A stretch of DNA of 64,000 nucleotides from Pedobacter glucosidilyticus (GCF_002483235.1 NZ_DLHN01000029.1:60812-124811), one strand, 5' to 3'; positions 17,846 through 27,418 are shown, counted from the stretch's first letter. Program-made: numbers and translations. The notes: generated by a model from the letters alone, not told the origin.

Positions 17846-18892
17846 TTATTTTAAAAACAAGCATGCATGCAAATGCTCTTTCACCAACATACCCATGGTA
17901 GTCATTTTTTTAAACTTAGGCATTTTATGATATTTTGCAAGTTCCTCCCTCAAAGCTATTACTTTCTCTTCCGGGGCGATGATATCATGACTCATCACAT
18001 TAAAAATTTCTTTTAGCCTATAATGTGCCAGTTTAACTCGATGGCTAATTAAGCTCCGCTCTTCTTGTTGGTATTGTAGCATAGATTTTTCGTTCATGTG
18101 CTCCATTCCCATAAAAACAATATTGTTATTCTCCTTGAAATAATGGGGAAGATATAGTTTTAATCTGCTTTCATAAGACTGCTGGTCAAAATCTATAGCT
18201 CTGATACGGTATTGGTTACCTTCAATATCTGGTGTAATATCAACTACAAAATTATAAGAGCGCATATCGCCTAAAAGCCTTACAAAACAACGCTCATTAA
18301 ATTTAACAAACTCTTTGCTGATGCGGGTTTGGTTAAAGCTGCTATCATTAAGATAGCTATTTAAAAAAACATCTCCAGGCAAACCGGGTATATGTTCCTC
18401 TATTAAAGTATGGTCATCTGTTAAATAATTGATTCGGTTTGGAGATAAAATATGTTCCAATTCTAAGCCATAAACCCTGCTGGCATCGGCAATTTTAACA
18501 TAAAAATGGTCGTAATTATCATTTAACCTATTGATGATTCTTACCCTAAATGGTTTAGAATTACCAAAAGTGCAATAATCTATCCTGGAAACAGAAAGAT
18601 GATCCATAACCTCCATACGGCCAGATGTATGGAGCAGGGCGTAAATATATTTTAAACCGGGATAAAGTTCTTTCATCTCCGATTCATCATAATAAACCGT
18701 TTGCCACAAAGTATCTTGGTTATTTTTATCTAACAGCGGAGTAGAAAGATTAAAACGCAGCATATCTGCATATACAACAGGAAGTTTAATTTCCCTATCA
18801 TATTTTAGGAGGTATTGTTTTAAAGTTGGATTAACGGTATAAAGTATCTTCTTTTTAGAAGGTACATCATTCCGCTCTTCAATAATATTCAT
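17846..18892 (-). CDS. Unrecognised protein with a kinase-like nucleotide/metal motif
   Basis: A 348-aa soluble protein of no family I can name. The central segment GDMRSYNFVVDITPDIEGNQ followed by YRIRAIDFDQQSYE resembles the catalytic loop plus metal-binding loop of aminoglycoside-phosphotransferase or HipA-like kinases (D..N, then xIDFxQ). It is preceded by EEHIPGLPGDVFLN, which resembles the EYIPG hinge strand of that fold. The N-terminal part lacks an obvious glycine-rich loop. The C-terminus (~265-348) is helical and basic. It is first in a short run with DUF389 (6 bp apart) and DUF4112. The kinase reading is inference from motif spacing only. Confidence 0.6.
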   Translation of the reverse strand: MNIIEERNDVPSKKKILYTVNPTLKQYLLKYDREIKLPVVYADMLRFNLSTPLLDKNNQDTLWQTVYYDESEMKELYPGLKYIYALLHTSGRMEVMDHLSVSRIDYCTFGNSKPFRVRIINRLNDNYDHFYVKIADASRVYGLELEHILSPNRINYLTDDHTLIEEHIPGLPGDVFLNSYLNDSSFNQTRISKEFVKFNERCFVRLLGDMRSYNFVVDITPDIEGNQYRIRAIDFDQQSYESRLKLYLPHYFKENNNIVFMGMEHMNEKSMLQYQQEERSLISHRVKLAHYRLKEIFNVMSHDIIAPEEKVIALREELAKYHKMPKFKKMTTMGMLVKEHLHACLFLK

Positions 18893-18947
18893 ATCATCAT
18901 GATGCTTTCTGTTGGTAATTTATCAATATTTAATGGCTCTTGAAAAT

Positions 18948-18977
18948 AAAAAAGCCCATCCTTTATTTAGAATGGGT
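18948..18977 (-). terminator. Terminator of the Gfo/Idh/MocA-DUF1080 gene cluster
   Basis: On the minus strand the stem ACCCAT...ATGGGC is followed by TTTTTTATTTTC, just past the end of the oxidoreductase gene at 19030. The stem is short (5-6 bp), so the call is moderate. Confidence 0.55.
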
Positions 18978-19029
18978 TTCATTTGGCATCCATAAATATG
19001 CAGCCTATGATTAGGAGTTTAATTTCTAT

Positions 19030-20238
19030 TTATGAAGTAAACACATCATATTCTTTTTGCCAATATTGTATTTTTCTGTTATACATAGCTTCATTAGCCA
19101 GATGCACACATATAGCCGTGGTGGCTCCTGTTAAAACATTTGATGGAGGATTTTTCTTAGTAACTATACAATCAAAAAAATCTTTTAAAGCATACCAAGT
19201 TCCATCTTTACTTTTATCAGCTTCGATAGGTATTCCTCCATCTTTATTCCAAACAATTTTTGTAGCACCGGTAACACCATCAACGGTTTCTAATTCGGCT
19301 CTTGTTTCCTTTTCGGGATAAAAAACACCTTGGTTTACTAATAAAGAAACACTGCCTTTGGTACCTTTTAATTTAAACAAATAACCATCTTTAGCATTAG
19401 CGCAGGTAGCACCATAATTACCAATCATGCCCTCTTTATCATACCTAAAAGTTGCTTGCACATTATCAAAAGTTTCACGTCCGTCTTTATAATAATCTAC
19501 ACCGCCTGTGGCATAAACCTCTGTAGGGTGCGTATTAAACGCCCAATTGATAAAATCAATTTGATGTGAAAGTAATTCGGCAGCTAAACCACCAGAATAC
19601 TCTTTATACATACGCCAGTTTATTTTTCTTTCTAAAGAAGGTTCTGGTACAGGTCTGCGCCAATTCCAGTTTCTATCCCATCTGCAATCAATCTGTGTTA
19701 CTTTACCCAGATAGCCCTTATCAATCATCTCTTTCACCTTAAAATAAAGAGGAGTATAACGGTATTGATGACCTACTTGCAAGGTTAAATCAGGATGAGA
19801 TTGCTTAGCCTTTACCAAATCTAAAGCTTGCTGGATATTATAGGTCATGGCTTTTTCTAAATACACATGCTTCCCTGCTTTTAAGGCTGCTAAAGCAATA
19901 TCATAATGTGCATTAAGAGAAGTAGCAATAAGTACTGCTTGTACATCGGCCTCAGCTAAAAGCTTTTTATAATCTTTGTAAGAAGTAATTTTTTCTCCAC
20001 CCAATAACTTTTGCGTAGCTGCAAGTCTAAAATCTAAGGTATCGCAAATAGCAGTAACTTTAAATTGCTCTTTCAATTGCTGCATCACTTGAATAAGGCC
20101 ATTGCCCCTATCCCCACAACCTATTACAGCAACCTTTAAAGGAGTATCTGCAGCAAAAGCATGTAGTAGCTCTTGCTGCAAAAGTAATCCCCCAGCTGTT
20201 ATAACACCTGTTTTTTTGATAAAATTTCTTCTTAGCAT
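19030..20238 (-). CDS. Secreted Gfo/Idh/MocA-family oxidoreductase
   Basis: A 402-aa NAD(P)-dependent sugar oxidoreductase. A twin-Arg-like leader (RRNFIKKTG plus a hydrophobic run, residues 1-30) suggests export with the cofactor already bound. The Rossmann motif is VAVIGCGDRGNG. The EKP motif that carries the catalytic Lys reads EKA (YLEKAMTY). A C-terminal alpha/beta domain has GGLAAELLSHQIDFINWAF. Such proteins oxidise or reduce a hydroxyl on sugars, sugar acids or inositols. It is the last gene of a three-gene run with another such oxidoreductase and a DUF1080 protein, so a 3-keto-sugar step is likely. Confidence 0.9.
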   Translation of the reverse strand: MLRRNFIKKTGVITAGGLLLQQELLHAFAADTPLKVAVIGCGDRGNGLIQVMQQLKEQFKVTAICDTLDFRLAATQKLLGGEKITSYKDYKKLLAEADVQAVLIATSLNAHYDIALAALKAGKHVYLEKAMTYNIQQALDLVKAKQSHPDLTLQVGHQYRYTPLYFKVKEMIDKGYLGKVTQIDCRWDRNWNWRRPVPEPSLERKINWRMYKEYSGGLAAELLSHQIDFINWAFNTHPTEVYATGGVDYYKDGRETFDNVQATFRYDKEGMIGNYGATCANAKDGYLFKLKGTKGSVSLLVNQGVFYPEKETRAELETVDGVTGATKIVWNKDGGIPIEADKSKDGTWYALKDFFDCIVTKKNPPSNVLTGATTAICVHLANEAMYNRKIQYWQKEYDVFTS

Positions 20239-20275
20239 TTCTAATTATAATTAACGATAGCTATGAAACAGTTTG

Positions 20276-21628
20276 TTAATATTTAAACACTTTTCCATTC
20301 ACCATAACTTCTTGTGTTTTTTCATCAAACGTTGCTTTAGCACCTGTTCTTACAGCCGCGTTTGTCATAATTGTAGCAACAGAATGATAATAACCAGCTT
20401 CTACCGGTGCATTAGTTTCTTTTCTACTACGGATACACTCCATCCAATTACGCATGTGGTTAGAAGTTAACCTATCCGCACCTGTATTGGCAGATGCAAC
20501 TACCTTTTCTTCTTGGCTGGTTAAGCTTAGTTCTGGAAGCAAGTTAGGTTTTAGGCCCATTGCAGCAGCTTGTTTCTCTTGTAAACCACCTTTAGGAGAT
20601 ATTTTATTGGTATTTAAATTTAACTCGCCACCGTTAGCGTAGTAAATCTCTGCTGGACGCTCATCTCCATTATGCATTCTAGAACCAAATACAACTTGGA
20701 AACCTTTTTTCATGTCTTTATCGCCATAATCAAAAACTGCAGTTGTGGTATCCCAGTTTCTTCTTCCGTCTTTCCATTGGTAAATTCCACCATTAGCAAC
20801 CACACTTCTTGGATACATTAAGCCAGTAAACCAGTGTACAGTATCAATCTGGTGCGACATCCATTGGCCAGGCATACCAGAAGAATATGGCCAGAATAAA
20901 CGATATTCTAAGTATTTTCTAGGATCCCATTCTTCAAATGGGCGGTTCATTAAAAAGCGCTTCCAATCGGTATCTTCTTGTTTTAGTTTAGCAACTAAAT
21001 CTGGTCTGCGCCATCTGCCAGGCTGATTTACATTCCAGGTAAGTTCTACCATCGTGATATCGCCAAATTTACCCTGTTGGATAAAATCTGCCGCAGCTTT
21101 ATAATTAGCGCCACTTCTTCTTTGAGAACCAATTTGGATAATTTGCTTAGAAGCTTTTATAGCTTTTAATGCCGCTCTGTTATCTTCCATGGTTTCTGCA
21201 AAAGGCTTTTCGCAATAAACATCGCATTTAGCGTTAACAGCCTCTATAGCATGTAAAGCATGCTGAAAATCTGCCGTACTTACAATAACAGCATCCAAAT
21301 CTTTCATGGCATACAATTCATCATTATTTCTACAGCCTTTGATATCATGGTTAAATTTTGATTTCAAAAGCTCTACACCAAGGTTTCTTCTATAGCTCCA
21401 TAAATCAGAAACGGCTACCATATCAAAATTTAATTCCTGATGATGGTTTAAAAAGCATGGTAATAAGGTATCTCTAAAACGATCTGAAAAACCAACCGCA
21501 CCAACACGTACCCTATCATTTGCACCTAAAATTCTACCATAACTTTTTGCGCTGAAGCCCATAGCTCCAAAATATGTTCCGGCTGCTGCAATAGCAGACT
21601 GCTTTATAAATTTTCTACGTGAGTTCAT
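20276..21628 (-). CDS. Secreted Gfo/Idh/MocA-family oxidoreductase
   Basis: A 450-aa relative of the downstream oxidoreductase. It has a twin-Arg-like leader (NSRRKFIKQSAIAAAG). The dinucleotide loop is altered to VGAVGFSDRFRD. The canonical EKP motif is present (YCEKPFAETMEDN), as is an active-site segment (PYSSGMPGQWMSHQIDTVHWFTG). It is longer than its neighbour because of inserts at ~200-240 and ~330-370. It lies 37 bp upstream of the second oxidoreductase and 19 bp downstream of the DUF1080 gene, so the three form one operon. Its substrate is unknown; the association with DUF1080 points to 3-keto-glycoside metabolism. Confidence 0.9.
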   Translation of the reverse strand: MNSRRKFIKQSAIAAAGTYFGAMGFSAKSYGRILGANDRVRVGAVGFSDRFRDTLLPCFLNHHQELNFDMVAVSDLWSYRRNLGVELLKSKFNHDIKGCRNNDELYAMKDLDAVIVSTADFQHALHAIEAVNAKCDVYCEKPFAETMEDNRAALKAIKASKQIIQIGSQRRSGANYKAAADFIQQGKFGDITMVELTWNVNQPGRWRRPDLVAKLKQEDTDWKRFLMNRPFEEWDPRKYLEYRLFWPYSSGMPGQWMSHQIDTVHWFTGLMYPRSVVANGGIYQWKDGRRNWDTTTAVFDYGDKDMKKGFQVVFGSRMHNGDERPAEIYYANGGELNLNTNKISPKGGLQEKQAAAMGLKPNLLPELSLTSQEEKVVASANTGADRLTSNHMRNWMECIRSRKETNAPVEAGYYHSVATIMTNAAVRTGAKATFDEKTQEVMVNGKVFKY

Positions 21629-21647
21629 TTTATTTTGAGTGTTAGGT

Positions 21648-23000
21648 TTATAGTTGTTTAATTTTTAAGCTTCTGAAAGCTACAGCATCGCCATGGTCTT
21701 GTAGTAAAATTCTTCCTTTCGGAGCCATTCCAAAATTTTTCCAGTCTTTATACTTACTTTCTGAAACCAATTTTAAGAACTCTGCCGAGCCTCTGGTATA
21801 ATTAAGGATATTATGGCCGTTTAACCAATATTCAACCCTATTATCAGGGTAAACCCTGATGATTCCTTTATTCCACTCGCCTACAGCTTTCTGCGCAGCA
21901 GGTATTTTTTTTGAAGTCATTAAATCATATAAAGACCCTAATGTACGGTTGCCATCTCTGCCCAATTTTGCATCAGGATGTGTAGCATCATCTAAAATTT
22001 GATACTCTGGACCAATAGCAGAACCTTTATTGCCTTCACTTTCTGTAACGAAGTATTTTACACCGCTATTAGCCCCTTTAGAAAGTTTAAAATCAAACTG
22101 AAACTCAAAAGCACTATACTCTTTTAAAGTAACAATATCACCACCATTGGTAGACTCGCTTCCATCTGCTTTTTTAACCCTTAACTCGTTATCAACAACT
22201 TCCCAACCTTGGGTAGGAAATGTGGTTTTATAAGCGCCTCGCCATTGCGAAGTGCTTGTACCATCAAATAACAAACTGTAACCTTTAGCTTTTTCTTGCG
22301 GAGATAAATGATTTGGGATATAATTAGCGATGAAAATACCATCTGGTTTAGAAGGTTGTAAGTTGGTGGTTTGTATTCTGATATTTCTCCATCTGATTTC
22401 TTTACCCGGGGTTTCGTCTTTTCTGATAGAATGCACCTGTAAAGCAATAAAACCTGATGCTGTTTCTGCATCTACAACATGTGCTGTAGGGATACCATTT
22501 ACCCAAGTTCTGATGGTGTTACCTATAGCTTCAATACGATATTTATTCCATTGGCCCGGTTTAAAAGCTTTTTTACCCTCTGGGTTAAGTTCCAGATTAT
22601 AAAGCCAACCCCTTCTGGCCTCATCATAAATACCGCCACTCCAAGCTCTGCTAGAAGGGTCAATTTCCATTTGATAGCCATGAACTCTGCCATCACGATA
22701 GTCTGCTTTACTTAAACTTCTAAATTGAACGCCAGAATTCATGCTGTTATCAACAAGAAGTTCCAGTTCTAAAATAAAATCGCCGTAGTTTTTTTCGGTT
22801 GCCATAAAAGAGTTAGGTTCATTAGCAACTGTAGTACCTACAATCTCGCCGTTTCTAACTTCATATTTGGCTTTTCCGTTAAGTTGTTTCCAGCCTTTAA
22901 AGTCTTTTCCGTTAAATAAAGACTCCCATTTACTCTGGGCAATCGTTTGCCCAAATGCCGTAAATGTTAATAACAATACAATGCTTGTTTTAAATTTCAT
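21648..23000 (-). CDS. Two-domain DUF1080 (3-keto-disaccharide hydrolase) protein
   Basis: A 450-aa secreted protein (signal peptide 1-21, ending TIAQ). It has two tandem concanavalin-like DUF1080 domains. Domain 1 spans ~23-212, with SLFNGKDFKGWKQLNG, then GVQFRSLS and WNKYRIEAIGNTIRTWVNG. Domain 2 spans ~240-450, with LLFDGTSTSQWRGAY, then GVKYFVTESEG and HNILNYTRG. Members studied elsewhere cleave 3-keto-glycosides made by Gfo/Idh/MocA oxidoreductases, and two of those follow in the same operon. It is first in the operon and is divergent from the PIG-L gene. Confidence 0.9.
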   Translation of the reverse strand: MKFKTSIVLLLTFTAFGQTIAQSKWESLFNGKDFKGWKQLNGKAKYEVRNGEIVGTTVANEPNSFMATEKNYGDFILELELLVDNSMNSGVQFRSLSKADYRDGRVHGYQMEIDPSSRAWSGGIYDEARRGWLYNLELNPEGKKAFKPGQWNKYRIEAIGNTIRTWVNGIPTAHVVDAETASGFIALQVHSIRKDETPGKEIRWRNIRIQTTNLQPSKPDGIFIANYIPNHLSPQEKAKGYSLLFDGTSTSQWRGAYKTTFPTQGWEVVDNELRVKKADGSESTNGGDIVTLKEYSAFEFQFDFKLSKGANSGVKYFVTESEGNKGSAIGPEYQILDDATHPDAKLGRDGNRTLGSLYDLMTSKKIPAAQKAVGEWNKGIIRVYPDNRVEYWLNGHNILNYTRGSAEFLKLVSESKYKDWKNFGMAPKGRILLQDHGDAVAFRSLKIKQL

Positions 23001-23175
23001 TTTTGAATTGATAAATTGGTTAGCGAGCTCTAATCTAAAAAATTTAAATCTAAATATCTTTAAGAGGTCAAAACTTTCTTGAAATTTGATTATAAGTTTT
23101 GTAATTTTTTTGTGCTATAAGTTCATAAGCAAAAATTTATTATTTTACTTAGCCGAAGTTTAAAAGAAAGCATCC

Positions 23176-25602
23176 ATGAAACTTAGAAACCTGCTCTTAT
23201 ATTTTTTAGCGCTTCCTTATTTTTCTTTTGCCCAAAACAATGCTTTACCCAATGCAGCAGAGCTCAAACTCGATTTAAAAAAATTAGATGTTTTAGGAAG
23301 TGTCTTATATATTGCGGCACATCCTGATGATGAAAACACACGTTTATTAAGCTACTTAGCTAAAGAAAAATTGGTAAGGACTGCTTATCTATCGTTAACC
23401 AGAGGAGATGGCGGGCAAAATCTTATCGGTAATGAGCAATCTGAAGAATTAGGATTGATAAGAACTCAGGAACTCTTAGCCGCCCGCAGAACTGATGGCG
23501 CTATCCAATTTTTTACAAGAGCTAATGATTTTGGTTTTTCTAAAACTGCCGATGAAACTTTTACCATCTGGAATAAAAAGGAAATATTAAGCGATGTGGT
23601 ATACATCATCAGGAAATTTAAACCAGATGTTATCATCACCCGGTTTCCTAATGATGCAAGAGCAGGGCATGGCCATCATCAAGCATCTTCTATTTTAGCG
23701 CAGGAAGCTTTTAAAGCTGCTGCCGACCCAAAACAGTTTCCAGAACAGTTGAAAGAAGTAAGCGTATGGCAAGCGAAAAGAATTCTTTGGAATACTTATA
23801 ATTTTGGCTCGGCCAATACCACTGCCAATGATCAACTAAAAATTGATGTTGGCCTGTTTAGTAACCTACTGGGAAAAGGTTATGGTGAAATTGCTGCCGA
23901 AAGTAGATCGATGCACAAAAGTCAAGGATTTGGTTCTGCCAAACAAAGAGGCTCAAGTATAGAATATTTTAGCAGTTGGCAAGGTGAACTTCCACAAAAA
24001 GATTTATTTGAAGGAATAGATTTAAGCTGGGACAGACTTCAAATTAAAACTGAAATCGCTAAAGATATTAACACCATTCAGGAGAAATTTAATGTAGAAA
24101 ACCCAGGTTTAATTGTTGAGGATTTAATCAAACTTCATCAAAAAATAGCGGCTTTACCAGATAGCTTTTATAAAAATATCAAGTTAGAAGAAGTAAAAAA
24201 ACTGATTCTGCATTGCAGCGGAACTTGGCTAGAAGCGCAAGCTAAGCAGGCTTTTTATGCACAAAACACTCTTATCGAGTTTAACATAAGTGCAGTTACG
24301 CAATATCCAAATGTAAAAATTACAGCTTTTAACCAAAGAACAGATGATTTGAACATCAATCAACTCTATAGTGCAAAAAATCAAACACAAGTAAATAAAA
24401 TTACGCAGCCTTATTGGTTGGTAAATCAGCATCCTATTGGGCAATATGTTTTAAATAAACAAGCAGACATCTTACAGCCTGATGGACCAGTGGCGCATAC
24501 TATCCAAGTTAAACTTAGCTTTAATAATTACAGTCTGGATGATGAAATTCCTGTCATTTATAAATATACAGACCAGGTAAGGGGCGAAGTTTATCAACCT
24601 TTAGTAATAGCACCACCTGTAACCATTAATCCGGAAGATAAAGTGTTACTTTTCCCAAATCTAGGTGAAAAAGAAATTCGCATAAAGTTAAAAGCATTTA
24701 AAGAAAACCTGAGTGGCGAATTGATTCCTGAATTACCAAAGAATTGGAAAATAAGCCCTGTTAGGCATAGCTTTAATTTCAAAAATTCTGGAGAAGAGCT
24801 TAACCTTACGTTTACAGTTACCCCAGCAACTACAGATGAAAGTGTTGTTTTAAAATTTACAGCTCAAATGGCTAATGAGACTTATCAAAAAGCTTTTCAT
24901 GAAATTAAGTATGAGCATATCCCTACCATAAGTTATTTCTCCGAGGCTGAAGTAAAACTTACCAAACTAAACATAAAAACAACCGGCAATAAGCTCATCG
25001 GCTATATCAACGGAGCCGGAGATTTAATTCCAGAATCGCTGAAGCAAATAGGTTATCAGGTAAATATCCTTACAGAAAAAGAAATGCTAACCGGAGACTT
25101 ATCTGCTTACGATGCTATTATAACCGGAGTAAGAGCATTTAATACCAATGAGAAATTACCTTTTGCAAGACAGAATCTGTTAAAGTATATAGAAAACGGT
25201 GGTACTTTGTTGGTGCAGTACAATGTAAACAGACCATTGCTAAGTACCGAAATTGGTCCTTATCCATTTAACATCACAAGAGATAGAGTTACTGAGGAAA
25301 ATGCCAAAGTGTTTTTCTTAAAGCCAGAGAGTAAAGTTTTAAATTACCCTAATAAATTGTCTGCTCAAGATTTTGATGGCTGGATACAAGAAAGAGGTTT
25401 GTATTTTGCAGACAATGCCGATAACCGATACGAACTACCTTTAGGTATGAATGATGCTGGGGAGCAACAAACATCAGGTGCACTTTTAGTAACACCTTAT
25501 GGTAAAGGGAAATTTGTTTACACCGGTTTATCATTTTTTAGAGAATTACCTGCTGGCGTTGCAGGCGCTTACCGTTTATTTGTAAACCTGATAAGTAAAT
25601 AA
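23176..25602 (+). CDS. Secreted PIG-L/LmbE-family deacetylase, large form
   Basis: An 808-aa protein with a signal peptide (1-20, ending FSFAQ). The N-terminal PIG-L domain (~40-300) has the zinc motif AHPDDE (48-53) and downstream HGHHQAS. PIG-L enzymes remove N-acetyl groups from GlcNAc-type sugars. Residues ~300-600 look like beta-sandwich (NEW3-like) domains. Residues ~600-808 contain a ThuA/glutamine-amidotransferase-like segment (YDAIITGVRAFNTNEKL, GGTLLVQYN). The size suggests a cell-surface glycan deacetylase. It is followed without a gap by a 43-aa membrane protein and a symporter, a likely uptake unit, and is divergent from the DUF1080 operon. Confidence 0.9.
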   Translation: MKLRNLLLYFLALPYFSFAQNNALPNAAELKLDLKKLDVLGSVLYIAAHPDDENTRLLSYLAKEKLVRTAYLSLTRGDGGQNLIGNEQSEELGLIRTQELLAARRTDGAIQFFTRANDFGFSKTADETFTIWNKKEILSDVVYIIRKFKPDVIITRFPNDARAGHGHHQASSILAQEAFKAAADPKQFPEQLKEVSVWQAKRILWNTYNFGSANTTANDQLKIDVGLFSNLLGKGYGEIAAESRSMHKSQGFGSAKQRGSSIEYFSSWQGELPQKDLFEGIDLSWDRLQIKTEIAKDINTIQEKFNVENPGLIVEDLIKLHQKIAALPDSFYKNIKLEEVKKLILHCSGTWLEAQAKQAFYAQNTLIEFNISAVTQYPNVKITAFNQRTDDLNINQLYSAKNQTQVNKITQPYWLVNQHPIGQYVLNKQADILQPDGPVAHTIQVKLSFNNYSLDDEIPVIYKYTDQVRGEVYQPLVIAPPVTINPEDKVLLFPNLGEKEIRIKLKAFKENLSGELIPELPKNWKISPVRHSFNFKNSGEELNLTFTVTPATTDESVVLKFTAQMANETYQKAFHEIKYEHIPTISYFSEAEVKLTKLNIKTTGNKLIGYINGAGDLIPESLKQIGYQVNILTEKEMLTGDLSAYDAIITGVRAFNTNEKLPFARQNLLKYIENGGTLLVQYNVNRPLLSTEIGPYPFNITRDRVTEENAKVFFLKPESKVLNYPNKLSAQDFDGWIQERGLYFADNADNRYELPLGMNDAGEQQTSGALLVTPYGKGKFVYTGLSFFRELPAGVAGAYRLFVNLISK

Positions 25603-25733
25603 TGGATAAAAAAGTAAAAGATACCGAGCTTCCTCCTTTTATTAAATCGTGGGGTCAATTTTATCGTCTGCTGGTTTACTGGCTTATTATCCTTATTATA
25701 ATTTTTTACTTGATTACTATTCGCTTCTCATGA
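25602..25733 (+). CDS. 43-aa single-pass membrane protein
   Basis: A small gene between the deacetylase and the symporter. The ATG at 25602 shares its A with the deacetylase stop (TAATG). The stop TGA at 25731 overlaps the symporter start (ATGA). The product has a charged polar head (MDKKVKDTELPPFIKSWGQF), then one strong hydrophobic helix (YWLIILIIIFYLITI) and a short RFS tail. The double overlap implies translational coupling of all three genes. The head would be cytosolic. An accessory subunit of the symporter is a reasonable guess but not shown. Confidence 0.8.
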   Translation: MDKKVKDTELPPFIKSWGQFYRLLVYWLIILIIIFYLITIRFS

Positions 25734-27418
25734 GTTTAATAGATTGGTTTGTACTTGCTTTTACCATCATTTTTATTGTGGTTTACGGCATCTGGAAAAG
25801 TAAAGCAAGTAAACACATAGATGGCTATTTACTTGGCGACCGTTCTTTGCCTTGGTATCATGTAGGTTTATCGGTAATGGCTACACAAGCTAGCGCCATT
25901 ACTTTTTTATCAGCACCAGGTTTGGCTTACACCGATGGAATGCGCTTTGTACAATTCTATTTTGGCCTACCCTTAGCCATGATTGTGCTTTGTATAACTT
26001 TCATTCCTATTTTTCATAAACTTAAAGTTTATACCGCTTATGAGTTTTTAGAGCAAAGGTTTGATTTAAAAACCAGAGTTTTAACGGCTTTTTTATTTCT
26101 GATACAAAGAGGCTTATCTACCGGAATAACTATTTATGCTCCGTCTATCATCCTATCAATCATATTAAATGTAGACCCTACTTATACCACTTTAGTAATA
26201 GGTTCTGTAGTGATATTGTATACCTTTTATGGTGGCACAAAAGCTGTTTCTTATACCCAGCTTTTACAAATGAGCATTATCTTTTCGGGCTTGTTTTTAG
26301 CTGGCTTTGTGGTAGTAGCACTTTTACCTACTTCTGTAGGTTTTACCGATGCTTTAGACATTGCAGGTAAAATGGGAAAGATGAATGTGATAGATTGGGA
26401 GTTTGATTTAAATAATAGATATACCGTTTGGACAGGATTAATAGGCGGCTTTTTCTTACAACTGTCTTACTTTGGTACAGATCAATCTCAGGTTGGTAGA
26501 TATTTAACCGGGAGCTCTGTTGGGCAAAGCAGAATGGGTTTATTGATGAATGGTTTGCTAAAAGTACCCATGCAATTTTTAATCTTATTGATAGGGATAT
26601 TGGTTTTCTGCTTTTATCAATACCAAAAACCGCCTGTATTTTTTAATACCTATGAGATTAATAAAATAGAAAAAAGTGCTTACGCTGATGAGTTTAAACA
26701 AAAAGAACAAGCATTTGATGCCGCGTTTGAAGCTAAAAAGCAAAAAGTTGTAGCACTGGAAAACGCTATTAACCAGCAGAAAGAAATAAGCTCTTTAAAA
26801 GCAGATGTAGTATTGGCAAATAAAAACCTACAAGAAAAAAGAGAAGAAGCCCTAGCTGTTATGAAGAAAAACGACCCTAATGCAGATACAGACGATACCA
26901 ACTACGTTTTCCTAAGCTTTGTTACACAATATTTACCACAAGGTTTAATTGGTTTATTGGTAGCTATTGTTTGCTTAGCCTCTATGGGTTCAACAGCTAG
27001 CGCCTTAAACTCATTAGCATCCACCACCAGTGTTGATATTTATAAAAGATTAATCAATAAAACAGGTAGCGATTTAAAATACCTCAACGTAAGTAAAGCC
27101 ATAACCCTGTTTTGGGGTATTTTAAGCCTAGCAATGGCCTTATTTGCAGGTAAATTAGGTAATTTATTAGAAGCTGTTAATATTCTGGGCTCTTTATTCT
27201 ATGGAACCATTCTAGGAATTTTTCTAGTAGCTTTCTATTTTAAAAAGATTGGCGGAAGGGCTGTGTTTACAGCAGCACTCATTACAGAAGTATTTGTTTT
27301 TACGGCCTATTATTTTGATGTGATGGCTTATTTATGGCTTAATCTTTTTGGCTGTGTATTGGTGATTGCCTGGGGTTATGTATTTCAGTATTTACAAAAA
27401 GAAAAGTCAATAGTATAA
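25730..27418 (+). CDS. Sodium:solute symporter (SSS family)
   Basis: A 562-aa inner-membrane transporter with ~13-14 helices. It shows SSS features: YLLGDRSLPWYHVGLSVMAT, QASAITFLSAPGLAYTDG and GLLVAIVCLASMGSTASALNSLAS. A hydrophilic insert of ~100 residues (~310-420), rich in Lys/Glu and predicted coiled coil, sits between two helices; it is larger than in typical SSS proteins. ATG 25730 is chosen because it overlaps the stop of the 43-aa gene and gives MSLIDWFVLAFTIIF. An upstream TTG in the same frame would encode a hydrophobic extension inside the small gene. It probably imports the sugar or sugar acid released by the neighbouring enzymes. Confidence 0.93.
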   Translation: MSLIDWFVLAFTIIFIVVYGIWKSKASKHIDGYLLGDRSLPWYHVGLSVMATQASAITFLSAPGLAYTDGMRFVQFYFGLPLAMIVLCITFIPIFHKLKVYTAYEFLEQRFDLKTRVLTAFLFLIQRGLSTGITIYAPSIILSIILNVDPTYTTLVIGSVVILYTFYGGTKAVSYTQLLQMSIIFSGLFLAGFVVVALLPTSVGFTDALDIAGKMGKMNVIDWEFDLNNRYTVWTGLIGGFFLQLSYFGTDQSQVGRYLTGSSVGQSRMGLLMNGLLKVPMQFLILLIGILVFCFYQYQKPPVFFNTYEINKIEKSAYADEFKQKEQAFDAAFEAKKQKVVALENAINQQKEISSLKADVVLANKNLQEKREEALAVMKKNDPNADTDDTNYVFLSFVTQYLPQGLIGLLVAIVCLASMGSTASALNSLASTTSVDIYKRLINKTGSDLKYLNVSKAITLFWGILSLAMALFAGKLGNLLEAVNILGSLFYGTILGIFLVAFYFKKIGGRAVFTAALITEVFVFTAYYFDVMAYLWLNLFGCVLVIAWGYVFQYLQKEKSIV

